A stretch of 33,347 bases of DNA, taken from Candidatus Odyssella sp. Lineage in GTDB: Bacteria > Pseudomonadota > Alphaproteobacteria > Bin65. Position 1 is the stretch's first letter; each line of letters begins with the position of its first letter. The translations under genes were made by a program, and so were the position numbers. The notes under the pieces were generated by a model. It made no database searches. It was not told the origin of the DNA and saw only the letters and a list, made by a program, of their open reading frames with translations. The stretch lies in contig JAEULD010000245.1 of assembly GCA_016792765.1 (NCBI GenBank), positions 1 to 33,347 of the forward strand, read 5' to 3'. This document shows, in pieces, positions 1 through 8,741 of this stretch.

Positions 1-1
1 G

Positions 2-1258
2 CCGCCCGACGCCGTCGTCTTCGCCGAGACGACCGAGGACGTGGCCGAAGCGGTGCGGGTCTGCGCCGAGCACAAGGTGCCGGTGATCCCGTTCGGCACC
101 GGCACGTCGCTCGAAGGCCATGTCGGCGCGATCGAAGGGGGTGTGACGATCGACCTCTCGCGCATGAACAAGGTGATCGAGGTCAACGCCGAGGATCTCG
201 ATTGCCGCGTGCAGGCCGGCGTCACGCGCAAGCAGATCAACGAATATCTGCGCGACACGGGCCTGTTCTTCCCGATCGATCCCGGCGCCGACGCCTCGCT
301 CGGCGGCATGGCCGCCACGCGCGCCTCGGGCACCAACGCCGTTCGCTACGGCACGATGCGCGAAAACGTGCTGGGGCTCACCGTCGTGCTCGCCGACGGC
401 CGCGTCATCAAGACCGCGCGCCGCTCGAAGAAGAGCGCGGCCGGCTACGATCTCACGCGCCTGTTCGTCGGCTCCGAGGGCACGCTCGGCGTCATCACCG
501 AAATCGCACTTCGCCTCTACGGCATCCCCGAGGCCATGTCGTCGGCCGTGTGCAACTACCCCTCTCTCGAGGCGGCGGTGAACACGGTGATCGCCACGAT
601 CCAGTCGGGCATCCCGATCGCGCGGATCGAAATCGTCGACGAGGCGCAGCTCGACGCGATCAACAAGTATTCCGGCACGAGCTTCGCCGTCGAGCCGACA
701 CTGTTCATGGAATTCCACGGCTCCAACGCCTCGGTGCAGGAGCAGGCGGAGAAGGTGAAGGAGATCTCCGACGGCTTCGGCGGCGGCGGGTTCAAGTGGA
801 CGACGAGCCCCGAGGAGCGCAAGAAGCTCTGGCAGGCGCGCCACGACGCCGCCTACGCCTCGAAGGCGCTGCGCAAGGGCGCCGACGTTTGGGCCACCGA
901 CGTGTGCGTGCCGATCTCGCGCCTCGCCGAATGCGTGGTCGAGACGCAGGCCGACATCAAGCGCCTCGGCATCGTCGCGCCGATCGTCGGCCATGTCGGC
1001 GACGGCAATTTCCACGTCACGTTGATCGCCGACAAGAACGACGCCGACGAGATGCGCCGCGCCAACGAGTTCAACGAGCGTCTCGTCATGCGCGCCCTCG
1101 CGATGGACGGCACCTGCACCGGCGAGCACGGCGTCGGCATGGGCAAGATGGATTTCCTCGTCGCCGAGCACGGCGACGCGATCGCCGTCATGCGCACGAT
1201 CAAGAAGGCGCTCGACCCCGACAACCTCATGAATCCGGGCAAGGTGCTGCGGGTTTAG
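2..1258 (+). CDS. FAD-binding oxidoreductase, D-lactate dehydrogenase (cytochrome) type; 5' truncated
   Basis: The reading frame is open from base 2 to a TAG at 1256-1258, and the first codons (PPDAVVFAETTEDVAEA) already look like the start of a PCMH-type FAD domain, so the true start lies left of the window; the GTG at 41 is probably internal. Visible motifs are the FAD-binding segment GTGTSLEGH, the DPGADASLGGMAATRASGTN block, and C-terminal FAD-oxidase_C motifs GHVGDGNFH and GTCTGEHGVG, ending NLMNPGKVLRV. This is the family of D-lactate dehydrogenase (cytochrome) and the glycolate oxidase GlcD subunit, which oxidise 2-hydroxy acids to 2-oxo acids and pass electrons to the respiratory chain. 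GTSLEGH and the absence of GlcE/GlcF neighbours favour the D-lactate dehydrogenase type; the substrate is inferred. The next genes downstream also act on hydroxy acids. Confidence 0.9.
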   Translation, partial: PPDAVVFAETTEDVAEAVRVCAEHKVPVIPFGTGTSLEGHVGAIEGGVTIDLSRMNKVIEVNAEDLDCRVQAGVTRKQINEYLRDTGLFFPIDPGADASLGGMAATRASGTNAVRYGTMRENVLGLTVVLADGRVIKTARRSKKSAAGYDLTRLFVGSEGTLGVITEIALRLYGIPEAMSSAVCNYPSLEAAVNTVIATIQSGIPIARIEIVDEAQLDAINKYSGTSFAVEPTLFMEFHGSNASVQEQAEKVKEISDGFGGGGFKWTTSPEERKKLWQARHDAAYASKALRKGADVWATDVCVPISRLAECVVETQADIKRLGIVAPIVGHVGDGNFHVTLIADKNDADEMRRANEFNERLVMRALAMDGTCTGEHGVGMGKMDFLVAEHGDAIAVMRTIKKALDPDNLMNPGKVLRV

Positions 1259-1274
1259 TATCGCCCGTCTCGCG

Positions 1275-1393
1275 TCCATCCTTCGAGGCCCGCCCGAAGG
1301 CGGGCGGGCACCTCAGGATGAGGTTCGATTGGTGCCGCAAAATCAGCCTCATCCTGAGGTGCCGCCGCTCTTGCAGCGGCCTCGAAGGATGGA
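1275..1393. repeat. 119-bp palindromic intergenic repeat
   Basis: The outer arms are perfect inverted copies (TCCATCCTTCGAGG at 1275 and CCTCGAAGGATGGA ending at 1393). Inside lie a second inverted pair (GCACCTCAGGATGAGG and CCTCATCCTGAGGTGC) and small hairpins of GC-rich sequence. Elements with CCTCAGGATGAGG cores are dispersed palindromic repeats in many Hyphomicrobiales genomes (general recollection). It fills most of the gap between the FAD oxidase and the enolase-family gene and could fold into a long stem that stops or stabilises transcripts; no U-run follows. Confidence 0.8.
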
Positions 1394-1464
1394 TGCAAAC
1401 GATAGGCCGACGCAGCGGCATCGGTTCAATCCGAACCGTCCACGCTCCGGCGCAGATGGCAAAG

Positions 1465-2544
1465 ATGCACATTGAGCAGATCTCCGCCGTCCCCGTCGTC
1501 GTACCGATGAAGCGCGCGGTGCGAACGGCGTCGGGCGCGATCCTCGAGGCGCCGCTGCTGCTGGTCGATCTCGCGACGAACGAGGGCGTTGCCGGGCGCT
1601 GCTATCTGTTCGGCTTCCAGAAATTCACCCTGAAGCCGCTGCGCGATCTCGTGTCGGCGCTCGGTGCGATGATCGCCGGCGATGCGCTGGCCCCGCGCGC
1701 GATCTCCGAGAAGCTGCGCGCGCGCACGCGCCTGTTCGGGGCGCGCGGCCTCGTCGGCATGGCGCTCTCGGCGATCGACATGGCGGCGTGGGACGCGGCG
1801 GCGCGCGCGGCCGGGCTGCCGCTCGCGCGCTTCCTCGGCGGGGTGCCCAGGCCCGTGCCGGCCTATCTCGGCAATGGCGTCGGCGTGGTGCCCGCGGCCG
1901 AGGCGGGGCGCGACGCCGAGGAACTGGCGAAGCTTGGATTCCACGCGATCAAGTTGCGCATCGGCCATGAGCGGCTCGCGGACGATCTCGCCGCGGTGCG
2001 CGCGGTGCGGTCGGCGCTGCCGCCCGAGGTCGCGCTGATGACCGACTACAATCAGGGCCTCGACGCGGCCGAGGCGATCAGGCGCGGCCGCGCGCTCGAC
2101 GGCGAGGGGCTCTACTGGATCGAGGAGCCGGTACGCGCCGAGGATTTCGCCGGCACCGCCGCGGTGGCCGCCGCGATCGAGACGCCGGTGCAGATCGGCG
2201 AGAACTTCCAGAGCCCGTTCGAGGTCGAGCGCGCGCTGGCCGCCAACGCATCCGATTTCGTGATGCTCGACGCGCAGCAGGTGGGCGGCGTCACCGGCTG
2301 GCTCGCCGGCATGGCGCTGGCCGCGGCGGCCGGCAAGGCGTGCTCGAGCCACCTGTTCCAGGAATTCAGCGCGCATCTGCTCGCGGTCACGCCGACGGCG
2401 GGCTGGCTCGAATGGTTCGACATCGCCGACCCGGTGCTGAAAGAGCCGCTCGCGCTCGCGAACGGCATGGCGACGGCGCCGGAGCGGCCGGGCGCGGGCA
2501 TCGACTGGGACGACAAGGCCGTGGCGCGGTATCGGTTGGATTAG
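1465..2544 (+). CDS. Mandelate racemase/muconate lactonizing enzyme family protein (enolase superfamily)
   Basis: About 359 residues, the usual length for this superfamily. An N-terminal capping domain (to about residue 125) is followed by the barrel. Visible active-site features are AIKLRIG (a KxR version of the KxK motif), metal ligands in MTDYNQG (Asp), WIEEPV (Glu) and QIGENF (Glu), then MLDAQQVGG and SSHLFQEF, which supply the Asp-His dyad typical of the mandelate-racemase subgroup, and a late Glu in GWLEWFD. Such enzymes remove the proton alpha to a carboxylate, as racemases or acid-sugar dehydratases; the substrate cannot be told from sequence. ATG at 1465 is chosen because MHIEQISAVPV matches family N-termini; ATG at 1456 (MAKMHIEQ) is an alternative. 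It lies between two hydroxy-acid dehydrogenases, so a role in the same catabolic pathway is a reasonable inference. Confidence 0.9.
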   Translation: MHIEQISAVPVVVPMKRAVRTASGAILEAPLLLVDLATNEGVAGRCYLFGFQKFTLKPLRDLVSALGAMIAGDALAPRAISEKLRARTRLFGARGLVGMALSAIDMAAWDAAARAAGLPLARFLGGVPRPVPAYLGNGVGVVPAAEAGRDAEELAKLGFHAIKLRIGHERLADDLAAVRAVRSALPPEVALMTDYNQGLDAAEAIRRGRALDGEGLYWIEEPVRAEDFAGTAAVAAAIETPVQIGENFQSPFEVERALAANASDFVMLDAQQVGGVTGWLAGMALAAAAGKACSSHLFQEFSAHLLAVTPTAGWLEWFDIADPVLKEPLALANGMATAPERPGAGIDWDDKAVARYRLD

Positions 2545-2555
2545 ATTGCGGCGTC

Positions 2556-2587
2556 GTAGGGGCGAGTCGGGGACCCGCCCCGACGAA
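2556..2587. repeat. Small palindromic repeat (GTCGGGGAC core)
   Basis: The sequence GGGCGAGTCGGGGACCCGCCCC forms a near-perfect hairpin with one mismatch and is a diverged single copy of the arm found twice, perfectly, at 23764-23865. It occupies the short gap between the enolase-family gene and the Ldh_2 gene, ending about 28 bases before the ATG at 2616 and so upstream of its ribosome-binding site. Confidence 0.6.
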
Positions 2588-2615
2588 GGCGACAACGCCG
2601 GAAACGGGAGGGAAC

Positions 2616-3701
2616 ATGAAAGACATCGTCGTCAAGCACGAGAAGCTGCGCGCGGGGATCGCGGCGCTGCTCGAGTCCTCCGGCAGCGAGGCGCGCGAGG
2701 CCGGGATCGTCACCGATCACCTCGTCGAGGCCAATCTGAAGGGCCACGACAGCCACGGCGTCGGCATGGTTCCGGCCTATGTGCGCAGCATCAAGGAGGG
2801 CAAGCTCAAGCTCAACCGGCGCCTCAAGCTCGTCCGCGACGACGGGCCGTTCCTGGTCGGCGACGCGCAGATGGGCCACGGCCATGTGATGGCGCTGGAC
2901 CTGACCGACCTCGCGATCGCGCGCGCGAAGCGGGACGGCATCGCGGTGGCCGGCCTGATCATGTCGCACCATATCGGCCGGGTCGGCACCTATGGCGAAC
3001 GCTGCGCCGAGGCCGGGCTGATCTCGCTGCATTTCGTCAACGTCGCCGGGCATCGCGCGCTGGTGGCGCCGTTCCGCGGCACCGACGGGCGCTTCAACAC
3101 CAACCCGATCTGCCTGACCCTGCCGGCGACGGGGAAGAATCCGCCGACGATCCTCGATTTCGCGACCAGCCGGATCGCGCTCGGCAAGGTTCGCGTCGCC
3201 AAGAACAAGGGGAAACAGGTGCCGCCCGGCACGCTGCTGAACGCGAAGGGCAAGCCCACGACCGATCCCAAGGTGATGTTCGTCGATCCGCCGGCGAAGC
3301 CCGGCGCCGTCGTCACCTTCGGCGAGCACAAGGGCTACGGCCTCGCGCTGTTCGCCGAGATCTTCGGCGCGGCGCTGGTCGGCGGCCTCACGATCGCGCC
3401 CGAGCATCCGCGCACTTACGGCGTCGTCAACAACATGCTCGAGATCGTCATCGATCCCGCGCGGCTCACCGACATGCAGGGCCTGAAACGCGAGATCGAC
3501 GCGGTGGTGGCCTATTTCAAGGCGTCACCGCCCGCAAAGTCGAAAGAGCCCGTGCTCGTGCCCGGCGATCCCGAGCGCCTTTCGCGCGCCGCGCGCCTCG
3601 CGAAAGGCATCCCGATCGACGCGACGACCTGGGGCGAGCTCAGGGCCGCGGCCGACATGGCCGGCCTCGGCGCCGCGAAATTCGCGGCGCTCGCGAAATA
3701 G
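2616..3701 (+). CDS. Ldh_2 family NAD(P)-dependent dehydrogenase (malate/L-lactate/ureidoglycolate type)
   Basis: 361 residues, typical length for the Ldh_2 family. Signatures are HDSHGVGMVPAYV near residues 46-58 (with the catalytic His of this family), the segment GHGHVMALDL, HHIGRVGTYGERCAEAGLISLHFVNVAG, and the glycine-rich GEHKGYGLALFAEIFGAALVGG. Members reduce or oxidise 2-oxo/2-hydroxy acids such as malate, L-lactate, ureidoglycolate, 2,3-diketo-L-gulonate or delta1-piperideine-2-carboxylate; motifs here do not separate these. Start: ATG at 2616 follows a strong GGGAGGGAA ribosome-binding site five bases away. With the upstream FAD oxidase and enolase-family enzyme it forms a same-strand trio consistent with acid-sugar or hydroxy-acid catabolism (inference). 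Confidence 0.9.
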   Translation: MKDIVVKHEKLRAGIAALLESSGSEAREAGIVTDHLVEANLKGHDSHGVGMVPAYVRSIKEGKLKLNRRLKLVRDDGPFLVGDAQMGHGHVMALDLTDLAIARAKRDGIAVAGLIMSHHIGRVGTYGERCAEAGLISLHFVNVAGHRALVAPFRGTDGRFNTNPICLTLPATGKNPPTILDFATSRIALGKVRVAKNKGKQVPPGTLLNAKGKPTTDPKVMFVDPPAKPGAVVTFGEHKGYGLALFAEIFGAALVGGLTIAPEHPRTYGVVNNMLEIVIDPARLTDMQGLKREIDAVVAYFKASPPAKSKEPVLVPGDPERLSRAARLAKGIPIDATTWGELRAAADMAGLGAAKFAALAK

Positions 3702-3800
3702 CGCGCACGGCCGTCTCACGTCGTATTGACGAAGCGTGAATGGCGTTCCGCGGCGCGCGGCGTAACCTGCGCGCAACTCGGCCATCGGTTGGAGATCGCC

Positions 3801-4250
3801 ATGTCGTTCATTGCGCGCGCATTCGCCGTGCTCGTTCTCGTCGTCGGCGCCGCGGGCGCCGCGCAAGCCCAAAAGGCGGAGATCTTTTCCGTCAACGGCG
3901 CCGCGATCGGCGGCTACGATCCCGTCGCCTATTTCACCGAGAACAAGCCGGTGAAGGGCAGCCCGCACTACAGCGCCGAATGGAAGGGCGCCGTCTGGCA
4001 TTTCGCGAGCGCCGCCAATCGCGATGCGTTCAAGGCCGATCCGGCGAAATACGCGCCGCAATATGGCGGCTATTGCGCGTTCGGCGCGAGCGAAGGCTAT
4101 GCGGTGAAGACCGAGCCGGATGCATGGAGCATCGTCGGCGGCAAGCTCTACCTCAACTACAACACGACCGTGCGCGGCAAGTGGTCGGAGAACAAGGACG
4201 ACCGCATCCGCCGCGCCGACAGGAACTGGCCGGAGATTCTGAAGAAGTAG
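3801..4250 (+). CDS. Exported YHS domain-containing protein
   Basis: 149 residues beginning with a clear signal peptide (hydrophobic ARAFAVLVLVVGAAGAA, cleavage expected after AQAQ about residue 24). The mature part contains the YHS core: IGGYDPVAYFTENKPVKG, then HYSAEWKGAVWHFASAANRDAF and KYAPQYGGYCAFG, a small domain often involved in metal (copper or iron) or haem-related handling, with a lone Cys in GGYCAFG. The rest (SIVGGKLYLNYNTTVRGKW) is typical of the periplasmic single-domain YHS proteins of Proteobacteria. ATG at 3801 was chosen over an in-frame start at 3726 because it follows GGAG and begins the signal peptide. Function in the periplasm is not established for this subgroup. It is followed by a palindromic repeat cluster rather than a simple terminator. 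Confidence 0.88.
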   Translation: MSFIARAFAVLVLVVGAAGAAQAQKAEIFSVNGAAIGGYDPVAYFTENKPVKGSPHYSAEWKGAVWHFASAANRDAFKADPAKYAPQYGGYCAFGASEGYAVKTEPDAWSIVGGKLYLNYNTTVRGKWSENKDDRIRRADRNWPEILKK

Positions 4251-4265
4251 CACGGAAGCCTTTCG

Positions 4266-4425
4266 CTCCCCCCTCGAGGGGGAGCTGTCAAACGCGCGCT
4301 TGCGCGTTTGACTGAGGGGGCCGAGCGCCGAGGCGCTGGAGAGGAGCTCCCCCACCCGTCGCCGGCCACGCGCAGGCGCGTGCCCGGCGCCGACCGCCCC
4401 CTCAAGGGGGGCGGCGAAGGGCGCT
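4266..4425. repeat. Compound palindromic repeat (several hairpins)
   Basis: Three stems can be read: CTCCCCCCTCGAGGGGGAG at 4266-4284, the perfect GTCAAACGCGC-GCTT-GCGCGTTTGAC at 4287-4312, and a GGGGGGCGG-type stem near 4397-4417 (CCGCCCCCTCAAGGGGGGCGG). A further GAGCTCCCCC near 4343-4356 can pair back with the first stem. The block sits between the convergent YHS gene (+) and methyltransferase gene (-), so it may act as a bidirectional transcript end although it lacks U-runs. Confidence 0.7.
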
Positions 4426-5359
4426 ACGCATCCGCGCGGCGCGCGATCGCGAACAGGCCTGCGGTCGCCGCGTCGTCGTCGCTCAGCCCGCGGAAGCGGG
4501 CGGCGAGGCGCGATTTCGCCAGGCCGTCGCGGCGGATCACCGGCGAGTCGGCGACGATGGCGAAGCCGGCGGCGCGCATCGCGGCGCGGTGCGCCGAGGC
4601 GGGCGCGCGGTTGATGAGATAGAGCCGCCGCCCGCGCACCACGCGCCACATCGCGTCGGAATAGGCCCAGTGGCCGTTCCACGCCGAAGCCGTGCCGTGG
4701 CTCTTCAGGTCGATCTGGTGGCTCATCGCGCCGCCGGGCGCCAGCCAGTCGCGGCAGGCGCGGTAGGTGAGCGCCAGATCGTCGACGTGCTCCATCACCG
4801 CCTGCGAGAAGATCCAGTCGATGGCGCCGGGCTCGACGCTGCCCGCGTCGTGCCAGGGCGCGATGTGGCCGAGCGGCGATTCCGCGCCGCCCGCGGCGAT
4901 GCGCCGGCGCAGCGCGTCGAGCCGAGCCGGATCGAGCGCGCGCGCCATGCGGTCGGCGCCGAGGATGCGGCTCGGGAACGCGTCGTCGCGGAGCTCGGGC
5001 TTGATCGTCGGGAACTCGGCGCCGCCCGGAATCGGCGCGCGCTCGCGGAACAGCGCGGCGATCTCGTCGAACAGCGCGAGCGTGTCGGGACGCAGCGCGT
5101 AGTGCTTCACGTCGAGGCCGACATAGCGCTCGGCGCCGGCGATCAGCGCGGCGAGACCGGCGCCGACCGATTCGCCGGGCCCGATCTCGGCCACCGCGCG
5201 CGGCGCGGTCGGCAGGCCGGCCTCGGCCAGCTTCACGAGATGGCGCAGATAGACCGAGTAGCAGTAGCGCGCCGAATGCGTGCGCCCGCCGCCGCGATTG
5301 GTGAGCGCGGCCGGCAGCACGAAGCTCGCGAGACCCTTGGCGACGACGTAGAGCGACAT
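4424..5359 (-). CDS. Class I SAM-dependent methyltransferase domain protein
   Basis: 311 residues. SAM-binding motif I is AVAEIGPGESVGAG (about residues 55-68), the acidic residue after strand 2 is in ERYVGLDV (Asp83), and a later motif reads IFSQAVMEHVDDLALTYRACRDWLAPGG, as in Methyltransf_11-type domains. Substrate is unknown. Start: ATG at 5359 (MSLYVVAKGLASF) is preferred because the upstream in-frame extension is Arg/Pro-rich and unlike protein sequence. It is downstream of the ribbon-helix-helix gene on the same strand but separated by 153 bases, so co-transcription is uncertain. The closest functional guess is a glycan- or lipid-linked methyltransferase, but nothing in the neighbourhood supports a specific role. 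Confidence 0.82.
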   Translation of the reverse strand: MSLYVVAKGLASFVLPAALTNRGGGRTHSARYCYSVYLRHLVKLAEAGLPTAPRAVAEIGPGESVGAGLAALIAGAERYVGLDVKHYALRPDTLALFDEIAALFRERAPIPGGAEFPTIKPELRDDAFPSRILGADRMARALDPARLDALRRRIAAGGAESPLGHIAPWHDAGSVEPGAIDWIFSQAVMEHVDDLALTYRACRDWLAPGGAMSHQIDLKSHGTASAWNGHWAYSDAMWRVVRGRRLYLINRAPASAHRAAMRAAGFAIVADSPVIRRDGLAKSRLAARFRGLSDDDAATAGLFAIARRADA

Positions 5360-5512
5360 GCCGCGAGTATCGGGAACGGGGGGCCGGCGCGCAATGCGGA
5401 ACGCGCATTCCGGAAAGCGCCGCCGCCGCCTCGGCACCGGACGAGGGGATGCGGAGTCCGACGCCTCCGTACTTCTTCCAGGATCAGCCGCGGGGCGCAC
5501 CGCGCCGGCGGC

Positions 5513-5779
5513 TCAAACGTTCTCCCCTGACTTGGGCCGCACCGGCTTCGCGCCGCGCGGCCCATTTTTTTGCGCGCCGCCGCCGTCGGGCGCCGCCAGC
5601 ACGTACACGCGCAACGCGCTGGCGAGGCCGCCGCGCTTGCCGGCGTCGATGCCGGCGACGAGGCGCGCGAGCGGCAGCCCGCGCGCCGCCGCGATGCGCT
5701 CCAGCGCCGACCAGAACTCCGGCTCGAGCGCGACGCTCGTGCGATGCCGCGCGATGGTGAAGGAGCGCTTCTTCAGCAT
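5513..5779 (-). CDS. Small ribbon-helix-helix domain protein next to fumC
   Basis: 88 residues. The N-terminal strand KRSFTIARHRTSVALEPEFWSALERIAAARGLPLARLVAGID has the pattern of a ribbon-helix-helix fold (beta strand with alternating polar residues followed by two helices), as in the RHH_4 family. The C-terminal 25 residues (GGGAQKNGPRGAKPVRPKSG) are basic and probably disordered. RHH_4 proteins found next to fumarase in alphaproteobacteria are annotated as putative DNA-binding regulators; no target is known to me. The ATG at 5779 lies 11 bases after the fumC stop on the same strand, so it is probably co-transcribed and translated by coupling, since I see no good ribosome-binding site. Confidence 0.78.
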   Translation of the reverse strand: MLKKRSFTIARHRTSVALEPEFWSALERIAAARGLPLARLVAGIDAGKRGGLASALRVYVLAAPDGGGAQKNGPRGAKPVRPKSGENV

Positions 5780-5790
5780 CGCGCGCGCGC

Positions 5791-7182
<1,392 letters not shown>

Positions 7183-7273
7183 GGTCGGCAGGCTCCCAAA
7201 TTTCCGATGGCGCGGGTTTTAGACCGCGGCGCGGGCAGGGGAAAGGGCGCGGGTCCGCTGGGTCGGTGTGCGT

Positions 7274-7642
7274 TCAGCTTTGGCGTCGCCGGGGTTTCTT
7301 TTTCGTCGTGCCGCCCTTGGCCCGCGCCGCCGCGAACGCCGCCCGCGCCCAGTCGGCGAGCGTGTCGGGCTCGTCCAGCACGGCGGCCGGCACCTCGTAG
7401 TAGGAGGTGAGCGTCGCCGCCGCGCCGAGGCGCTGGTAGGTGAAGGGCTTGGCGCCGGCCGCGAGATAGGCCGCGCGGTTCGCGTCGCCGACCTTGAAAT
7501 GCAGCGTGTCGCGGACGACGAGGCCGAACATCAGCCCCTCGCGGAACAGTCCGGCGCCGCCGAACATGCGGCGGAACGCGAACGGGCCGAAGCCCTTCAT
7601 CTGGTCGGCGATGTGGTCGAGGAACTCGCGGCTGACGGCCAT
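7274..7642 (-). CDS. TfoX N-terminal domain protein
   Basis: 122 residues. The sequence EFLDHIADQMKGFGPFAFRRMFGGAGLFREGLMFGLVVRDTLHFKVGDANRAAYLAAGAKPF matches the TfoX_N family: a helix followed by the RRMFGGxGLF turn and the strands holding FGLV and LYFK-like segments. The TfoX C-terminal domain is missing, as is common for stand-alone alphaproteobacterial members. TfoX is named for competence regulation in gammaproteobacteria, but that role should not be assumed here. The C-terminus is strongly basic (KGGTTKKKPRRRQS). ATG 7642 is chosen; ATG 7654 (MLRAMAVS) is possible and has a G-rich stretch directly before it. Confidence 0.88.
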   Translation of the reverse strand: MAVSREFLDHIADQMKGFGPFAFRRMFGGAGLFREGLMFGLVVRDTLHFKVGDANRAAYLAAGAKPFTYQRLGAAATLTSYYEVPAAVLDEPDTLADWARAAFAAARAKGGTTKKKPRRRQS

Positions 7643-7721
7643 GGCGCGCAGCATCCGCCCCCCGCGCCCGCGCCGCAAGCGGCCGGGGGCGCACGCTGCG
7701 GCATTTTGGCGGCGCCGAGCC

Positions 7722-7750
7722 TCGACAAAGGCGGGGCGCTTTGTTATAGA
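7722..7750 (+). promoter_or_regulatory. Candidate sigma-70 type promoter upstream of tRNA-Lys
   Basis: TCGACA at 7722-7727 and TATAGA at 7745-7750 are separated by 17 bases and resemble -35 and -10 elements. The distance to the tRNA 5' end is about 100 bases, which implies a sizeable leader to be trimmed. No other gene on the + strand lies between. Confidence 0.45.
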
Positions 7751-7851
7751 GCGCGGCCTTGCGCCGCCGGCCTCCGCGCACGACGTTGTGCCATCGGAGC
7801 GCCGCCGAACGGGTGCCGCGTCACCCACCGCAAGCGCGCCGATCCCGGTAC

Positions 7852-7927
<76 letters not shown>

Positions 7928-8042
7928 ATCCGCGCGCGGCGGCAGCCGCCGGGCGACGCCGCTGCGGCGCGCGGGCGGGATGTTTCCGCCGCCATCGCCG
8001 TAAACGGCGGTCGAGGGGTCGTTCTTGCGGGGGGAGGTCGCC

Positions 8043-8741
8043 GTGAACGGGAATCTGGGGAGCCGTGCGCGCCGCGCGGGCGCGGCAGGCTTGTTGGCGG
8101 CTGCGCTGGCATGGCCGCTGCCGGCGAACGCGACGCTCGGCGTCAGCATGGTCATCGTCGATTTCGCCGACCCGGCGCGCCGCGTCTCCGACGTCGAGCT
8201 CGAGAACAAGGGCAAAGACCGCCTCTACGTCACCGTCGAGCCCTCGCGCGTCGTCAATCCCGGCGCCGCCGGCGAGCGCCGCGTCCAGGAGCCCGACCCC
8301 GAGAAGCTGGGCCTGCTCGTATCGCCGGCACGCCTCGTGCTCGAGCCGGGCGAGCGCAAGCTGCTGCGCATCGTCGCCACCGGCGAGCCCGCGGCGGAGG
8401 ACCGCGTCTACCGCGTCCTCGTCAAACCCGTGGTCGGCCGCGTCAAGTCGGATACGACGGCGATCAAGGTTCTGGTCGGCTTCGACCTGCTCGTCATTCA
8501 GCGCCCGGCGCAGCCGCAGGCGGCGCTCACCGCCCAGCGCCAGGGCGGTTTCCTCGTCTTCCGCAACGCCGGCAACACCAACGCGCTGCTGTTCGACGGC
8601 AAGCAGTGCGCCGCGCGCTGCCAGCCGATCGAGACGAAGCGCATCTATGCCGGCGGCGAGTGGCGCGTCCGCGTCGCGCCGGCGGCGAAGGTGACCTACA
8701 AGGTCCAGACCGGAAACAAGGTCGAAGTCCGCGATTTCTAG
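8043..8741 (+). CDS. Periplasmic pilus assembly chaperone (PapD-like)
   Basis: 232 residues with a signal peptide (GAAGLLAAALAWPLPANA, cleavage near residue 29). The mature protein starts LGVSMVIVDFADPARRVSDVELENKG and has the two-immunoglobulin-domain pattern of pilus chaperones: a first domain with LLVSPARLVLEPGERKLLRIV (the edge-strand region that donates to subunits) and VYRVLVKPVVG, then a second domain with FDLLVIQRPAQP, FLVFRNAGNTNALLFDGKQC and YAGGEWRVRV. GTG at 8043 is chosen because GGGGGAGG precedes it by six bases; an upstream TTG at 8025 is unlikely. Such chaperones fold and cap pilin subunits in the periplasm and hand them to the usher. The gene is convergent with the usher, sharing the bases CTAG (8738-8741) for both stop codons. 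Confidence 0.85.
   Translation: MNGNLGSRARRAGAAGLLAAALAWPLPANATLGVSMVIVDFADPARRVSDVELENKGKDRLYVTVEPSRVVNPGAAGERRVQEPDPEKLGLLVSPARLVLEPGERKLLRIVATGEPAAEDRVYRVLVKPVVGRVKSDTTAIKVLVGFDLLVIQRPAQPQAALTAQRQGGFLVFRNAGNTNALLFDGKQCAARCQPIETKRIYAGGEWRVRVAPAAKVTYKVQTGNKVEVRDF

Noticed and set aside
202..2544. 780-residue + strand frame covering the end of the FAD gene and the enolase gene
   Set aside because: Only its C-terminal part (from 1465) is the real enolase-family gene; the N-terminal part is an Arg-rich out-of-frame reading of the FAD oxidase gene and of the palindromic repeat.
2546..3739. 397-residue + frame and the 627-residue minus frame at 3525-5408
   Set aside because: Arg/Ala-rich translations without motifs, overlapping clear genes in other frames; typical shadows in 70 % GC DNA.
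7930..7974. Rho-independent terminator after tRNA-Lys
   Set aside because: A strong GC stem is present but no T-run follows; noted in the tRNA entry instead.
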